Below the pieces are notes generated by a model that ran no database searches, was not told the origin of the DNA, and saw only the letters and a list, made by a program, of their open reading frames with translations. This document shows positions 48,058 through 56,663 of a stretch of DNA of 64,000 nucleotides, one piece after another. The DNA lies in the NCBI GenBank assembly GCA_018780805.1, contig JADMJD010000074.1, positions 1 to 64,000 of the forward strand, in the 5' to 3' direction. Position numbers and translations under genes: made by a program. The stretch's first letter is position 1, and every line of letters starts with the position of its first letter. The DNA comes from Rubrivivax sp. (GTDB lineage: Bacteria; Pseudomonadota; Gammaproteobacteria; Burkholderiales; Burkholderiaceae_C).

Positions 48058-48060
48058 GGT

Positions 48061-48408
48061 TCACTCGTAGCAGGTACCGGTTTCTCGCACCTCCACGGTG
48101 GCGTAGGCGGCGGCCGGGCAGTCGGCGGCGATGGCCAGGGCTTGTTCGCATGTGACACCGTCGAGCAGGAAGTAGCCACCGATCAGCTCCTTTGTTTCCG
48201 TGAAGGGGCCGTCCAGGGCCTGCAGCTCGGCGCCGCGCCGCGTCACACGGGTGCGGGCAAGTTTCAGCGCGTTCACACTTTGCAGCACCCCGCGTGCCTG
48301 CAGGCCGGCGGCAAAGGCCTGCATCTGGGCATAGACGGCTTCGCCCTCAGCGGGGCTGCGGGCCTCACGCTGGCCCGGCGGTTCCAAGATCAGCAGCAGG
48401 TAGCTCAT
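48061..48408 (-). CDS. YCII-related DGPF domain protein
   Basis: A 115-residue protein from ATG 48408 (MSYLLLILEPPGQREARSPA). The DGPFTETKELIGGYFLLDG block is the family hallmark. DGPF proteins are the conserved genomic partners of ECF42 sigma factors and are their proposed target products; biochemical role unknown. It starts 11 bp after the rluA-type gene's stop and ends just before the ECF42-like promoter, so it may be transcribed separately from the VOC-sigma genes. I see no TGTCGA motif before it. Confidence 0.87.
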   Translation of the reverse strand: MSYLLLILEPPGQREARSPAEGEAVYAQMQAFAAGLQARGVLQSVNALKLARTRVTRRGAELQALDGPFTETKELIGGYFLLDGVTCEQALAIAADCPAAAYATVEVRETGTCYE

Positions 48409-48418
48409 GGTGGTCTGT

Positions 48419-49069
48419 CTAGAAGGGGGCGTGGCTCTGGAAGGCCACGGGGCGCCCATGGTAAGGGTGGGGCAGCGTCAGGTGGGCGGCGTGCAGCAGC
48501 AGCCGGGGGCCGCCCTGGCCGTACAGACCGTCGCCGACGATGGGGTGGCCGATGGCTTGCAGGTGCACCCGCAGCTGGTGCGTGCGGCCGGTGACCGGGG
48601 TCAGTTCCAGCCGGGTCCAGCCGTTGCCACGTGTCAGCACGCGCCAGCGGGTGCGGCTGGCTTTGCCGCGGACCGGATCGACCACCTGGCGCGGGCGGTT
48701 CGGCCAGTCGGCGGCCAGGGGCAGGTCGATCTCGCCCTGGTCATCTGCCAGAAGACCTTCGACGATGGCCAGGTACTGCTTGTCCACCCGCTGCTCTGCA
48801 AAAGCGGCGCTGAGCACCCGCTGGGCCTCGGCGCCGCGGGCAAAGGTCATCAGGCCCGAGGTGGCCTGGTCCAGCCGGTGCACCACCCGCACGTCAGGCC
48901 ACAGGGCCTGTGCGCGTGTGGCCAGGCAGTCGGGATCGATGCGCCCGGGCACGGCCAGCAGGCCGGCGGGTTTGTCGAGCACGAGCAGGTGATCGTCGAT
49001 GTAGAGGGGCAACACCTCCCCAGGATAGAGGACGCTGGCCGTTGACGCGGGCCGCCGGCGCGGGCACAT
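48419..49069 (-). CDS. RluA-family pseudouridine synthase
   Basis: RNA pseudouridine synthase of 216 residues from ATG 49069. The catalytic motif is VVHRLDQATSGLMTFA with the conserved Asp. GRTHQLRVHLQAIGHPIVGD is the second family block. No S4 domain is present, as in RluA-type enzymes acting on 23S rRNA and tRNA. The exact site cannot be told. It faces rsgA across a 252-bp divergent spacer that contains the dyad array. Confidence 0.88.
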   Translation of the reverse strand: MCPRRRPASTASVLYPGEVLPLYIDDHLLVLDKPAGLLAVPGRIDPDCLATRAQALWPDVRVVHRLDQATSGLMTFARGAEAQRVLSAAFAEQRVDKQYLAIVEGLLADDQGEIDLPLAADWPNRPRQVVDPVRGKASRTRWRVLTRGNGWTRLELTPVTGRTHQLRVHLQAIGHPIVGDGLYGQGGPRLLLHAAHLTLPHPYHGRPVAFQSHAPF

Positions 49070-49102
49070 TGCAGCCTCCAACAACGCCACAGGAGAGTCG
49101 CC

Positions 49103-49156
49103 ATGAAGACCACGTTCATTGCCCACCTGTCGGCCCCGGTCCAGCACCACGCCTGA
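49103..49156 (+). CDS. possible 17-residue leader peptide
   Basis: ATG 49103 follows AGGAGA (49091-49096) at good spacing and encodes MKTTFIAHLSAPVQHHA before TGA at 49154. It lies in the spacer upstream of rsgA, ending 7 bp before three hairpins. Such a short frame may be chance; the strong ribosome-binding site is the only support. It reads in the rsgA direction. Confidence 0.3.
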   Translation: MKTTFIAHLSAPVQHHA

Positions 49157-49163
49157 TCCCCGG

Positions 49164-49232
49164 GTCACGCGACCAGCGTGACTTTTGCGTCACGCTGTGT
49201 GCGTGACATCCCCGTCACGCTTGATGCGTGAC
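49164..49232. repeat. three perfect 19-bp dyads at exact 25-bp intervals
   Basis: GTCACGC-N5-GCGTGAC occurs at 49164-49182, 49189-49207 and 49214-49232. All arms are identical; the central five bases differ (GACCA, TGTGT, TTGAT), as do the 6-bp spacers, except that copies 1 and 3 both follow ATCCCC. They lie between the rluA-type gene and rsgA. They could be an operator array, three RNA hairpins in the rsgA leader, or a tandem REP-like element. Confidence 0.9.
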
Positions 49233-49321
49233 CGGCGCCGACTTCCAGACCCCGCGCTCCGGCCGATGTTTTGCATCGGCTGATCGGCACCCGCGTGCCT
49301 GCCCCTGGATCTCGACGCACC

Positions 49322-50413
49322 ATGATCAACGAACAACTGGCTGCCCGCCTGCAGGCCATCGGCCTGACCCCCTCGATGCGGCAGCACATCGAAACCCTGG
49401 CCCCCGACCAGACCGCACCTTTTCTGCGCCGCATCACCCAGGTGCAGCGCGACGCGCTGACGCTGCACGACGGCGACCGCGAGCACCCCGCCCGTGCGCT
49501 GCCCGCGCTGCTGGCCCAGACCACCGAACACGACGGTCTGGCCGTGGGCGACTGGGTGTTTGCCTCTTGCAACCGCCATGGCCAGTGGTGGGTGCACCAG
49601 CGTGTACCCCCACTGAGCCAACTGGCCCGCCGCCTGCACGACGGGCGCGACAAGGTGACCCGCGCCACCATCGTCAGCAACGTGGACACCGCCTTGCTGG
49701 TGATGGGCCTGGACCACGACTACAACCTGCGCCGGCTGGAGCGTTACATCGCGCTGGCGCGCCTCTCGCAGTTGAACGCCGTCGTTGTGCTGACCAAGGT
49801 GGATCTCTGCGACCCGGTGTTTGCCGAGCGCCGCCTGCGCGAAGTCTGGGCGCTGCTGCCGCCCGGCATCGAGGCCGTGGCGCTGAACGGCCTGGACCAC
49901 CGCACCAACGACGCGCTGGCGCCTTGGCTGGCACCGGGCCGCACGCTGGTGGTGGTGGGCTCCAGCGGGGCCGGCAAGAGCACGCTGACCAACACGCTGC
50001 TGGGCGAAACACGCCAGGACACCGGCGCCAACCGGCTGGACGACGGCCGTGGCCGCCACACCACCACTGCGCGCAGCCTGCATGTGCTGCCGGGCGGCGC
50101 CTGCATCATCGACACACCCGGCCTGCGCACGCTGCGGCTGGATGTGGATGCCGACACGCTGGGCACGGTGTTCGACGACATCGCGCAGCTGTCGTGTGCC
50201 TGCCGCTTCCGCGATTGCCGGCACCAGGACGAACCCGGCTGTGCTGTGCGCGAGCAGGCGCCGCCCGACCGGCTGCGCAACTTCCAGAAGCTGCAGCGCG
50301 AGATCCTGCGCGACGCGATGTCGGCGCTGGAACGCAAGGACCAGCGCAACCAGTGGAAGGTGCGTCACAAGGCCGCGCGGGCGCGCGACAGGGCCAAACG
50401 TGAAGTGGCCTGA
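49322..50413 (+). CDS. rsgA: ribosome small-subunit biogenesis GTPase
   Basis: Circularly permuted GTPase of 363 residues that checks late 30S maturation and is a ppGpp target. The N-terminal OB domain is at about 40-110. The G4 motif TKVD (158-161) precedes G1 GSSGAGKST (213-221), the hallmark permutation. The C-terminal zinc block is CACRFRDCRHQDEPGCAV. ATG 49322 gives MINEQLAARLQAIGLTPSMR. Its upstream region holds a possible leader peptide and a three-dyad array. Confidence 0.93.
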   Translation: MINEQLAARLQAIGLTPSMRQHIETLAPDQTAPFLRRITQVQRDALTLHDGDREHPARALPALLAQTTEHDGLAVGDWVFASCNRHGQWWVHQRVPPLSQLARRLHDGRDKVTRATIVSNVDTALLVMGLDHDYNLRRLERYIALARLSQLNAVVVLTKVDLCDPVFAERRLREVWALLPPGIEAVALNGLDHRTNDALAPWLAPGRTLVVVGSSGAGKSTLTNTLLGETRQDTGANRLDDGRGRHTTTARSLHVLPGGACIIDTPGLRTLRLDVDADTLGTVFDDIAQLSCACRFRDCRHQDEPGCAVREQAPPDRLRNFQKLQREILRDAMSALERKDQRNQWKVRHKAARARDRAKREVA

Positions 50414-50436
50414 TGGTCTGACGCGCGTGGGCCCGG

Positions 50437-51378
50437 TCAGGGCCGGGCCAGGAAGGCCTGCACCGGCACCAGCGTGGTGGCGGGGTCTTCTTCGTGCGGC
50501 ACATGGCCCAGGCGGTCGAACATGACGAGCGTGCTGCCCGGGATGCGGCGCTGGAACGCCTGCGCCGCAGCGGGCGCGATGATGGCGTCGCGCCCACCCC
50601 AGAGGATCAGCGTGGGCTGGCGGATGCTGTTGATGCGCTCGGCGTCCACACCCGGCTGGAACTGCTGCAGGCGTTCGCGCAGCGCGCTGCGGTTGCCTTC
50701 GCGCAGCGTCAGCTCGTAGTAGCGGTCCACCAGATCTGCGGTGATCTTCTCCGGGTCGGCGTAGGCCTTGACCAGGCCTTGCACCACCATCTCGCGCGGC
50801 AGCGCCCATTCGCTCACCGCGCCCAGCACCGGCGTGCGCGCCAGCCGCCAGCCCAGCGGGATCGAGGTGATGGAGTCGGGCAGACCGGCCGCGTCCACCA
50901 GGATCAGCCGCCGCACCCGCTCGGGTGCCAGCGTGGCCACCCGCCAGGCCACCATGCCGCCCAGCGAGTTGCCACCCAGCACCACCGGCGGCAGCCGCAG
51001 CCGGTCCAGCAGGGCCAGCGTGAAGCGGGCGTCGGCGTCGCCGCTGTAGTCACCATCCGGGCGCGGGCCGGTGAGGCCGAAGCCGGGCAGGTCGAAAGCG
51101 ATCACACGCCGGGTCTTGGCCAGCTCAGCCATCCAGCCTTCCCAGGTGTGCAGGCTGGCCGAGGTGCCGTGCACCAGCACGATGGGCTGCGGGTCGTGGC
51201 GGGGGCCGACGTCGCGCAGGTGCACCAGCTGGCCGTTCAGCTCGATGAAGTCAGACGGCGGTGGCGCCCAGCGTGCCACCAGCGATTCCACCGTGCGGTC
51301 GGGCGCACGCGACAGTGCCAGCGCCACGGCGGACAAGATGAGCAGGAGGCCGACGATGCGGCGCAGACGTTCGGCCAT
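50437..51378 (-). CDS. membrane-anchored alpha/beta hydrolase
   Basis: A 313-residue hydrolase with an N-terminal hydrophobic anchor or signal (about 6-25, IVGLLLILSAVALALS). The oxyanion motif is VLVHGTSASLHTWEGW. The nucleophile elbow is GGNSLGGMVAW. The acid is in LILWGGRDAIIAP and the histidine in FDRLGHVPHEEDP. It resembles MhpC/haloalkane-type hydrolases or lipases. The start ATG 51378 is 32 bp from the divergent dnaE start. The substrate is unknown. Confidence 0.87.
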   Translation of the reverse strand: MAERLRRIVGLLLILSAVALALSRAPDRTVESLVARWAPPPSDFIELNGQLVHLRDVGPRHDPQPIVLVHGTSASLHTWEGWMAELAKTRRVIAFDLPGFGLTGPRPDGDYSGDADARFTLALLDRLRLPPVVLGGNSLGGMVAWRVATLAPERVRRLILVDAAGLPDSITSIPLGWRLARTPVLGAVSEWALPREMVVQGLVKAYADPEKITADLVDRYYELTLREGNRSALRERLQQFQPGVDAERINSIRQPTLILWGGRDAIIAPAAAQAFQRRIPGSTLVMFDRLGHVPHEEDPATTLVPVQAFLARP

Positions 51379-51410
51379 GGGGGCAAATTCTAGGTTCCTA
51401 CAATGCCCGG

Positions 51411-54400
51411 ATGACCTCCCCGCCGACATTCGTTCACCTGCGCACCCACACCGAATATTCCGTCGTCGACGGCACCCTGCGCATCAGCGATGCGGCCGCT
51501 GCCGCACGGGCCGACGGCCAGCCGGCACTGGCCATCACCGACCTGAACAACCTGTTCGGCGCCATCAAGTTCTACAAGGCCTGCCGCGGCAAGGGCGTGA
51601 AACCGCTGATCGGCGCCGACCTCTGGATGGAACCCGAGTTCGGCGACAAACAGCCCTCGCGCCTGCTGGTGCTGGTGCAGGACCGCCAGGGCTACCTGAA
51701 CCTGAGCGAACTGCTGGCGCGGGCCTGGACGCAGAACGCGCAGCGCAGCGCCGCGTGGCTGAAGTGGGACTGGCTGCAAACCCTGGGCGGTGGGCTGATC
51801 GCGCTGTCGGGCGCCGACATGGGCGCGGTCGGCATGGCGCTGCTGGCCGGTGACGGCGAACGTGCGCGCAGCGCCGCGCGGCGCCTGGCCGAGCTGTTTC
51901 CGGGCCGTTTCTACCTGGAGCTGCAGCGCGCCGGCCTGCCCACGCACGAAGCCCATGTGCGCGCCACGGTGCCGCTGGCGGCCGAGCTGGGCCTGCCGGT
52001 GGTGGCCACGCACCCGGTGCAGTTCCTGGAGCCTGACGACTTCGAGGCGCACGAGGCCCGGGTCTGCATCGCCGAAGGTGAACTGCTGGCCAACCCCAAG
52101 CGGGTGCGGCGCTTCACGCGCGAGCAGTATTTCCTGGGCGCGGACGACATGGCCGCCAAGTTCGCCGATGTGCCCTCGGCGCTGGCCAACACCGCGGTCA
52201 TCGCGCGCCGCTGCAACCTCAGCCTGGTGTTGGGCAAACCGCAGCTGCCGGACTTCCCCACACCCGACGGCAGCCCCATCGAGGCCTACTTCCGGCAGGC
52301 CTCACACGCCGGCCTGGCGCAGCGGCTGGCCCACCTCTACCCGAACGAAGCCGAGCGCGACAAACGCCGCCCCGAGTATGTGCAGCGCCTGGACTTCGAG
52401 ATCCAGACCATCCTGAAGATGGGATTTCCGGGTTACTTCCTGATCGTGTCGGACTTCATCACCTGGGCCAAGGCCAACGCCTGCCCGGTGGGCCCGGGCC
52501 GAGGCTCGGGCGCCGGCTCGCTGGTGGCCTACGCGCTGTCCATCACCGACCTGGACCCGTTGCGTTACCAGCTGCTGTTCGAACGGTTCCTGAACCCGGA
52601 CCGGGTCTCGATGCCCGACTTCGACATCGACTTCTGCCAGGGCAACCGCGACCGCGTCATCGAGTACGTGAAGGACAAGTACGGCCGCGACGCCGTGAGC
52701 CAGATCGCCACCTTCGGCACCATGGCCGCCAAGGCCGCGCTGCGCGACGTGGGCCGGGTGCTGGGCATGGGTTATGGCCAGGTGGACAGCATCGCCAAGC
52801 TGATCCCGGCCCCGCCGGGCAAGACCGTGACGCTGGCCAAGGTGCCCGAGCAGCCCGACGCCGGCCTGATCTACGCGCGCCAGGAAGCGCCCGAGCTGGA
52901 CCAGCGCGAAGCCGCCGACGAAGAGGTGGCCGGCCTGCTGCAGCTGGCCACACGTGTGGAAGGCATCGTGCGCAACATCGGCATGCACGCGGGTGGTGTG
53001 CTGATTGCACCCGGCAAGATCACCGACTTCTGCCCGCTGTACCAGCAGCCCGGCAGCGACAGCGCGGTGAGCCAGTTCGACAAGGACGACGTCGAGTCCA
53101 TCGGCCTGGTGAAGTTCGACTTCCTGGGCCTGGCCACGCTGACCATCCTGGAGCTGGCCAAGCAATTCATCGTCGCGCGCCGGCCCGAGCGGCGCGACTT
53201 CAGCTACGAGACCCTGCCGCTGGACGACCCGCGGGTCTACAAACTCTTTTCCGACGGTCTGACGGAAGCCGTGTTCCAGTTTGAATCACGTGGCATGCAG
53301 GGCATGCTGCGCGAAGCCAAACCCACGCGGCTGGAGGACCTGATCGCGCTGAACGCGATGTTTCGGCCGGGCCCGATGGAGAACATCCCCAGCTTTTGCG
53401 CGCGCAAGAACGGCAAGGAGGACGTGGCCTACCCGCACGCGCTGCTGGGCCAGGTGCTGGCCGAGACCTACGGCATCTTCGTCTACCAGGAGCAGGTGAT
53501 GCAGGCGGCCCAGATCATGGGCGGCTACACGCTGGGCGGCGCCGACCTGCTGCGGCGTGCGATGGGCAAGAAGAAGGCCGAGGAGATGGCCGAACACCGC
53601 GAGATCTTCCGCCAGGGCGCGGCACAGAAATCCATCGACGCGACGAAGGCCGACGAGGTCTTCGACCTGATGGAGAAGTTCGCGGGATACGGCTTCAACA
53701 AGAGCCATGCCGCGGCGTACTCGCTGCTGGCCTACCACACCGCCTGGATCAAGGTGCACTGCACGGCCGAGTTCTACGCGGCCAACATGACGATCGAGCA
53801 GGACGACACCGACAAGCTCAAGGTGCTGCTGAACGACGCCAAGCTCTTCGGCGTGGCCTTTGAGCCGCCGGACGTGAACCGTGGCGTGCACCGCTTCGAG
53901 CCCGTGCCGGGCCGCGAAGGCGACAAGCTCATCCGCTACAGCCTGGGCGCCATCAAGGGCACGGGGCAGGGCGCGATTCAGGCCATCGTCGCCGCGCGCG
54001 AGGGCGCTGACGGCGGCGGTGGCGGCCCATTCCGCAGCCTGTTCGACTTTGCCGCGCGTGTGGACCGCAAGTCGGTCAACAAACGGGCCGTGGAGGCGCT
54101 GATCAAGGCGGGGGCCTTTGACGCCATCCACCCCGACCGGGCAAGTGCGCTGGCCAGCGTGGGCCTGGCCTTCGACTGGGCCGACACGCAGGCGGCGAAC
54201 GCGCTGCAGGGCGGTTTGTTCGACTTTGGCGACAGCCATGGCTCCAGCACGCAGGAGCCGGCCCTGGTGGTGGCCGAGCCCTGGAGCATCCGCGAGCGCC
54301 TGACGCTGGAGAAGTCGGCGCTGGGCTTTTTCCTGTCGGGCCACCTGTTCGACCAGAACCGTGAGGAGGTGCGCCGCTTCTGCCGCCGCCCCATCGCCGA

Positions 54401-54947
54401 ACTGCAGGACTCACGCGAGCCCCAGCTGCTGGCCGGCATCGTGGGTGAGCTGCGGGTGATCAATGGTGCGCGTGGGCGCGTGGGCATCTTCAAGCTCGAA
54501 GACGGCAGCGAGGCCATCGAGGCGGTGGTCAACGAAAGCCTGCTGGACAGCCAACGTGAGTTGCTGCGCGAGGACGAGCTCATCATCGTGCAGGGCAAGG
54601 TGCAGACTGATCGTTTTGCCGGCGGCCTGCGCCTGAACGTGATGGCTGTCTGGGACCTGGCCGGCGCGCGCGCACGTTACGGCCGACACCTGTCGGTGAA
54701 GACCCAGGAGTTGCGCGGCGGCACCACGCCGCTGGTCGATCTGGTGAAGACCTGGCCAGCGCGGCGGGTGGACAGCGAAGCCGGTGAGCTGGTGCAAGGC
54801 CTGGCGGTGCGCCTGAAGCTGCAGCGCGCCGGTGCGACGGCCGACCTCGACCTGGGTGAGTCTGCGCGCTTCTGGCCCAGCGACGAAGCGCTGCTGCGCT
54901 GGCGGCAGATTGCCGGGCCGGCCGAGGTGGTGTACGAGGCCGGGTAA
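51411..54947 (+). CDS. dnaE: DNA polymerase III alpha subunit
   Basis: Replicative polymerase of 1,178 residues, the normal DnaE1 size. It has a PHP domain (HLRTHTEYSVVDG at about 9), palm with catalytic aspartates in SMPDFDIDFCQGNRDRVIEY (about 398-417), fingers, helix-hairpin-helix region, OB domain (IVGELRVINGARGRVGIF) and C-terminal tail. TACAAT at 51399-51404 sits only 6 bp before the ATG, predicting a very short leader. It is divergent from the hydrolase. Confidence 0.96.
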   Translation: MTSPPTFVHLRTHTEYSVVDGTLRISDAAAAARADGQPALAITDLNNLFGAIKFYKACRGKGVKPLIGADLWMEPEFGDKQPSRLLVLVQDRQGYLNLSELLARAWTQNAQRSAAWLKWDWLQTLGGGLIALSGADMGAVGMALLAGDGERARSAARRLAELFPGRFYLELQRAGLPTHEAHVRATVPLAAELGLPVVATHPVQFLEPDDFEAHEARVCIAEGELLANPKRVRRFTREQYFLGADDMAAKFADVPSALANTAVIARRCNLSLVLGKPQLPDFPTPDGSPIEAYFRQASHAGLAQRLAHLYPNEAERDKRRPEYVQRLDFEIQTILKMGFPGYFLIVSDFITWAKANACPVGPGRGSGAGSLVAYALSITDLDPLRYQLLFERFLNPDRVSMPDFDIDFCQGNRDRVIEYVKDKYGRDAVSQIATFGTMAAKAALRDVGRVLGMGYGQVDSIAKLIPAPPGKTVTLAKVPEQPDAGLIYARQEAPELDQREAADEEVAGLLQLATRVEGIVRNIGMHAGGVLIAPGKITDFCPLYQQPGSDSAVSQFDKDDVESIGLVKFDFLGLATLTILELAKQFIVARRPERRDFSYETLPLDDPRVYKLFSDGLTEAVFQFESRGMQGMLREAKPTRLEDLIALNAMFRPGPMENIPSFCARKNGKEDVAYPHALLGQVLAETYGIFVYQEQVMQAAQIMGGYTLGGADLLRRAMGKKKAEEMAEHREIFRQGAAQKSIDATKADEVFDLMEKFAGYGFNKSHAAAYSLLAYHTAWIKVHCTAEFYAANMTIEQDDTDKLKVLLNDAKLFGVAFEPPDVNRGVHRFEPVPGREGDKLIRYSLGAIKGTGQGAIQAIVAAREGADGGGGGPFRSLFDFAARVDRKSVNKRAVEALIKAGAFDAIHPDRASALASVGLAFDWADTQAANALQGGLFDFGDSHGSSTQEPALVVAEPWSIRERLTLEKSALGFFLSGHLFDQNREEVRRFCRRPIAELQDSREPQLLAGIVGELRVINGARGRVGIFKLEDGSEAIEAVVNESLLDSQRELLREDELIIVQGKVQTDRFAGGLRLNVMAVWDLAGARARYGRHLSVKTQELRGGTTPLVDLVKTWPARRVDSEAGELVQGLAVRLKLQRAGATADLDLGESARFWPSDEALLRWRQIAGPAEVVYEAG

Positions 54948-54985
54948 ACCTTTGTGACGGTGCCAACGCTGCACCGACCCGGGCC

Positions 54986-55006
54986 GTTGGAAGGGTCTGT
55001 TCCAAC
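54986..55006 (+). terminator. hairpin after dnaE
   Basis: A perfect 7-bp stem GTTGGAA/TTCCAAC (54986-54992 with 55000-55006) with a 7-base loop, 38 bp after the dnaE stop and 15 bp before the next ATG. No T-run follows. It may end dnaE transcripts or be a 5' leader structure of the next gene. Confidence 0.4.
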
Positions 55007-55021
55007 CCAGTGAGTGCCCCC

Positions 55022-55453
55022 ATGAACGTTCGCCTCTTCCTGATTTCCGGCCTGGCTGCAGCACTGGCCGCCGGCACCACCGCCGCAGGTGCTGCCAACG
55101 TTGACGTCGGGGTGTCCATCGGCATCAGCCAGCCCGGTGTCTATGGCCGCATCGACATCGGCCGGTTCCCGCAGCCGCAGGTGGTCTATGCGCAGCCTGT
55201 CTATGTGGAACGTCCACGCGTGGTGGTGGTGCGGCCCGAACCGGTCTACATGTGGGTGCCACCCGGCCACCGCAAGAACTGGAAGCAGCACTGCCGGGCC
55301 TACGGTGCCTGCGGTGCGCCGGTTGTCTTTGTGCGCGACGACTGGTACGAGCACAACGTGCGCGCACACAGCCAAGACGATGACCGGGGCAAGGGCCATG
55401 GCAAGGGCCACGGCAACGGCCACGGCAAGGGAAAACACGGGCGCGACGACTGA
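55022..55453 (+). CDS. exported protein with His/Gly-rich tail
   Basis: A 143-residue protein with a signal peptide (about 1-24, ending GAA). The middle has a hydrophobic-aromatic stretch (PQVVYAQPVYVERPRVVVVR) common in small uncharacterised betaproteobacterial surface proteins. A WVPPGHRKNWKQHCRAYGAC block contains two cysteines. The tail DDRGKGHGKGHGNGHGKGKH has repeated His-Gly-Lys triplets that could bind metal. I know no function. It lies between dnaE and the patatin gene. Confidence 0.78.
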   Translation: MNVRLFLISGLAAALAAGTTAAGAANVDVGVSIGISQPGVYGRIDIGRFPQPQVVYAQPVYVERPRVVVVRPEPVYMWVPPGHRKNWKQHCRAYGACGAPVVFVRDDWYEHNVRAHSQDDDRGKGHGKGHGNGHGKGKHGRDD

Positions 55454-55466
55454 TTAGCATGCAGGG

Positions 55467-56651
55467 GTGCATGAAACACCCCTGACCGGGCTCATCCTCT
55501 CTGGCGGCGGTGCCCGCGCGGCCTACCAGGTGGGCGTTTTGCAGGCGCTGTGCGCGCTGCGGCGCGAGGGGCAGCCGGCGGCGCGCAACAACCCCTTCGG
55601 TGTGATCTGCGGCACCTCGGCCGGGGCCTTGAATGCTGCTGCGCTGGCCTGCCACGCAGATGCGTTTGACGATGCCGTGGCGATGATCGGCGAGGTCTGG
55701 CGCGGTTTCAGCGCCGAACAGGTCTACCGGGCCGACGCCATCGGCGTGCTGCGCAGTGGCGCACAGTGGCTGAGCATGTTGTCGCTGGGGTGGGTGCTGG
55801 CGCGCTGGCGCAAGCTGCGCCCGCGCTCCCTGCTCGACAACACGCCGCTGGAGGGCCTGTTGCACCGCCTGGTGCCGTTGGAGCGCCTGCCGCAGATGCT
55901 GTCGCAGCGCCACTTGCAGGCGCTGGCGGTCAGCGCCTCCAGCTACACCAGCGGCGAACACGTCACATTCTTCGAGTCGGCGGCGTCGGCGCCGAGCTAT
56001 GCCCGCTCGCAGCGCATCGCCGTGCCTTCCCGGCTGACCATCGCGCACCTGCTGGCGTCGTCGGCCATACCGTTTGTATTTCCGGCCCAGCGCCTGGTGC
56101 AGGGCGCGCAGACCGGCTGGTACGGCGACGGCTCCATGCGGCAGACGGCGCCCATCTCGCCGGCCATCCACCTGGGGGCGCAGCGGGTGCTGATCATCGG
56201 CGTTGGCCGCATGCAGGAGCCGGCGGGTCGGGTGGTGCGTGACGGCGGCTATCCCACAATCGCGCAGATCGGCGGCCATGCCATGTCCAGCATCTTTCTG
56301 GACGGGCTGTCGGTGGACGTGGAGCGCCTGCAACGCATCAACCGCACGCTGGACCTGCTGACACCCGAGCAGCGCTTGGCCACGCCGTTGATGCCCGTGC
56401 AGGCCCTGGTGATTGCGCCCAGCCAGCGCATCGACGACATCGCCGCGCGCCACCAGCAGCAGCTGCCGCGGCCGGTGCGTGCGCTGCTGCGCGGGGTCGG
56501 CAGCAGCAGCACGGCTGGCGACATGCGTGGCGCCGCCTTTGCCAGCTACCTGCTCTTTGAGGCGCCGTTCACACGGGAACTGATGGCCCTCGGCGAAGCC
56601 GATACCCGTGCCCGGCGCGGCGAAGTGCTGGCATTCTTCGGCTGGCACTGA
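55467..56651 (+). CDS. patatin-like phospholipase
   Basis: Patatin-family lipid acyl hydrolase of 394 residues. The start is GTG 55467 (MHETPLTGLILSGGGARAAY), because the nearby ATGs are out of frame. The oxyanion hole is SGGGARAAY. Nucleophile Ser51 is in GTSAG. Asp221 in DGSM completes the dyad. A C-terminal region resembles DUF3336-free bacterial members. No signal peptide is seen. The kinase gene follows after 12 bp, so they probably share a transcript. Confidence 0.88.
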   Translation: MHETPLTGLILSGGGARAAYQVGVLQALCALRREGQPAARNNPFGVICGTSAGALNAAALACHADAFDDAVAMIGEVWRGFSAEQVYRADAIGVLRSGAQWLSMLSLGWVLARWRKLRPRSLLDNTPLEGLLHRLVPLERLPQMLSQRHLQALAVSASSYTSGEHVTFFESAASAPSYARSQRIAVPSRLTIAHLLASSAIPFVFPAQRLVQGAQTGWYGDGSMRQTAPISPAIHLGAQRVLIIGVGRMQEPAGRVVRDGGYPTIAQIGGHAMSSIFLDGLSVDVERLQRINRTLDLLTPEQRLATPLMPVQALVIAPSQRIDDIAARHQQQLPRPVRALLRGVGSSSTAGDMRGAAFASYLLFEAPFTRELMALGEADTRARRGEVLAFFGWH

Positions 56652-56663
56652 AGCCCTCCGTTC

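Noticed and set aside
49164-49232. Possible CRISPR repeats in the dyad array
   Set aside because: The 6-bp gaps are too short to be spacers and there are no cas genes in the window.
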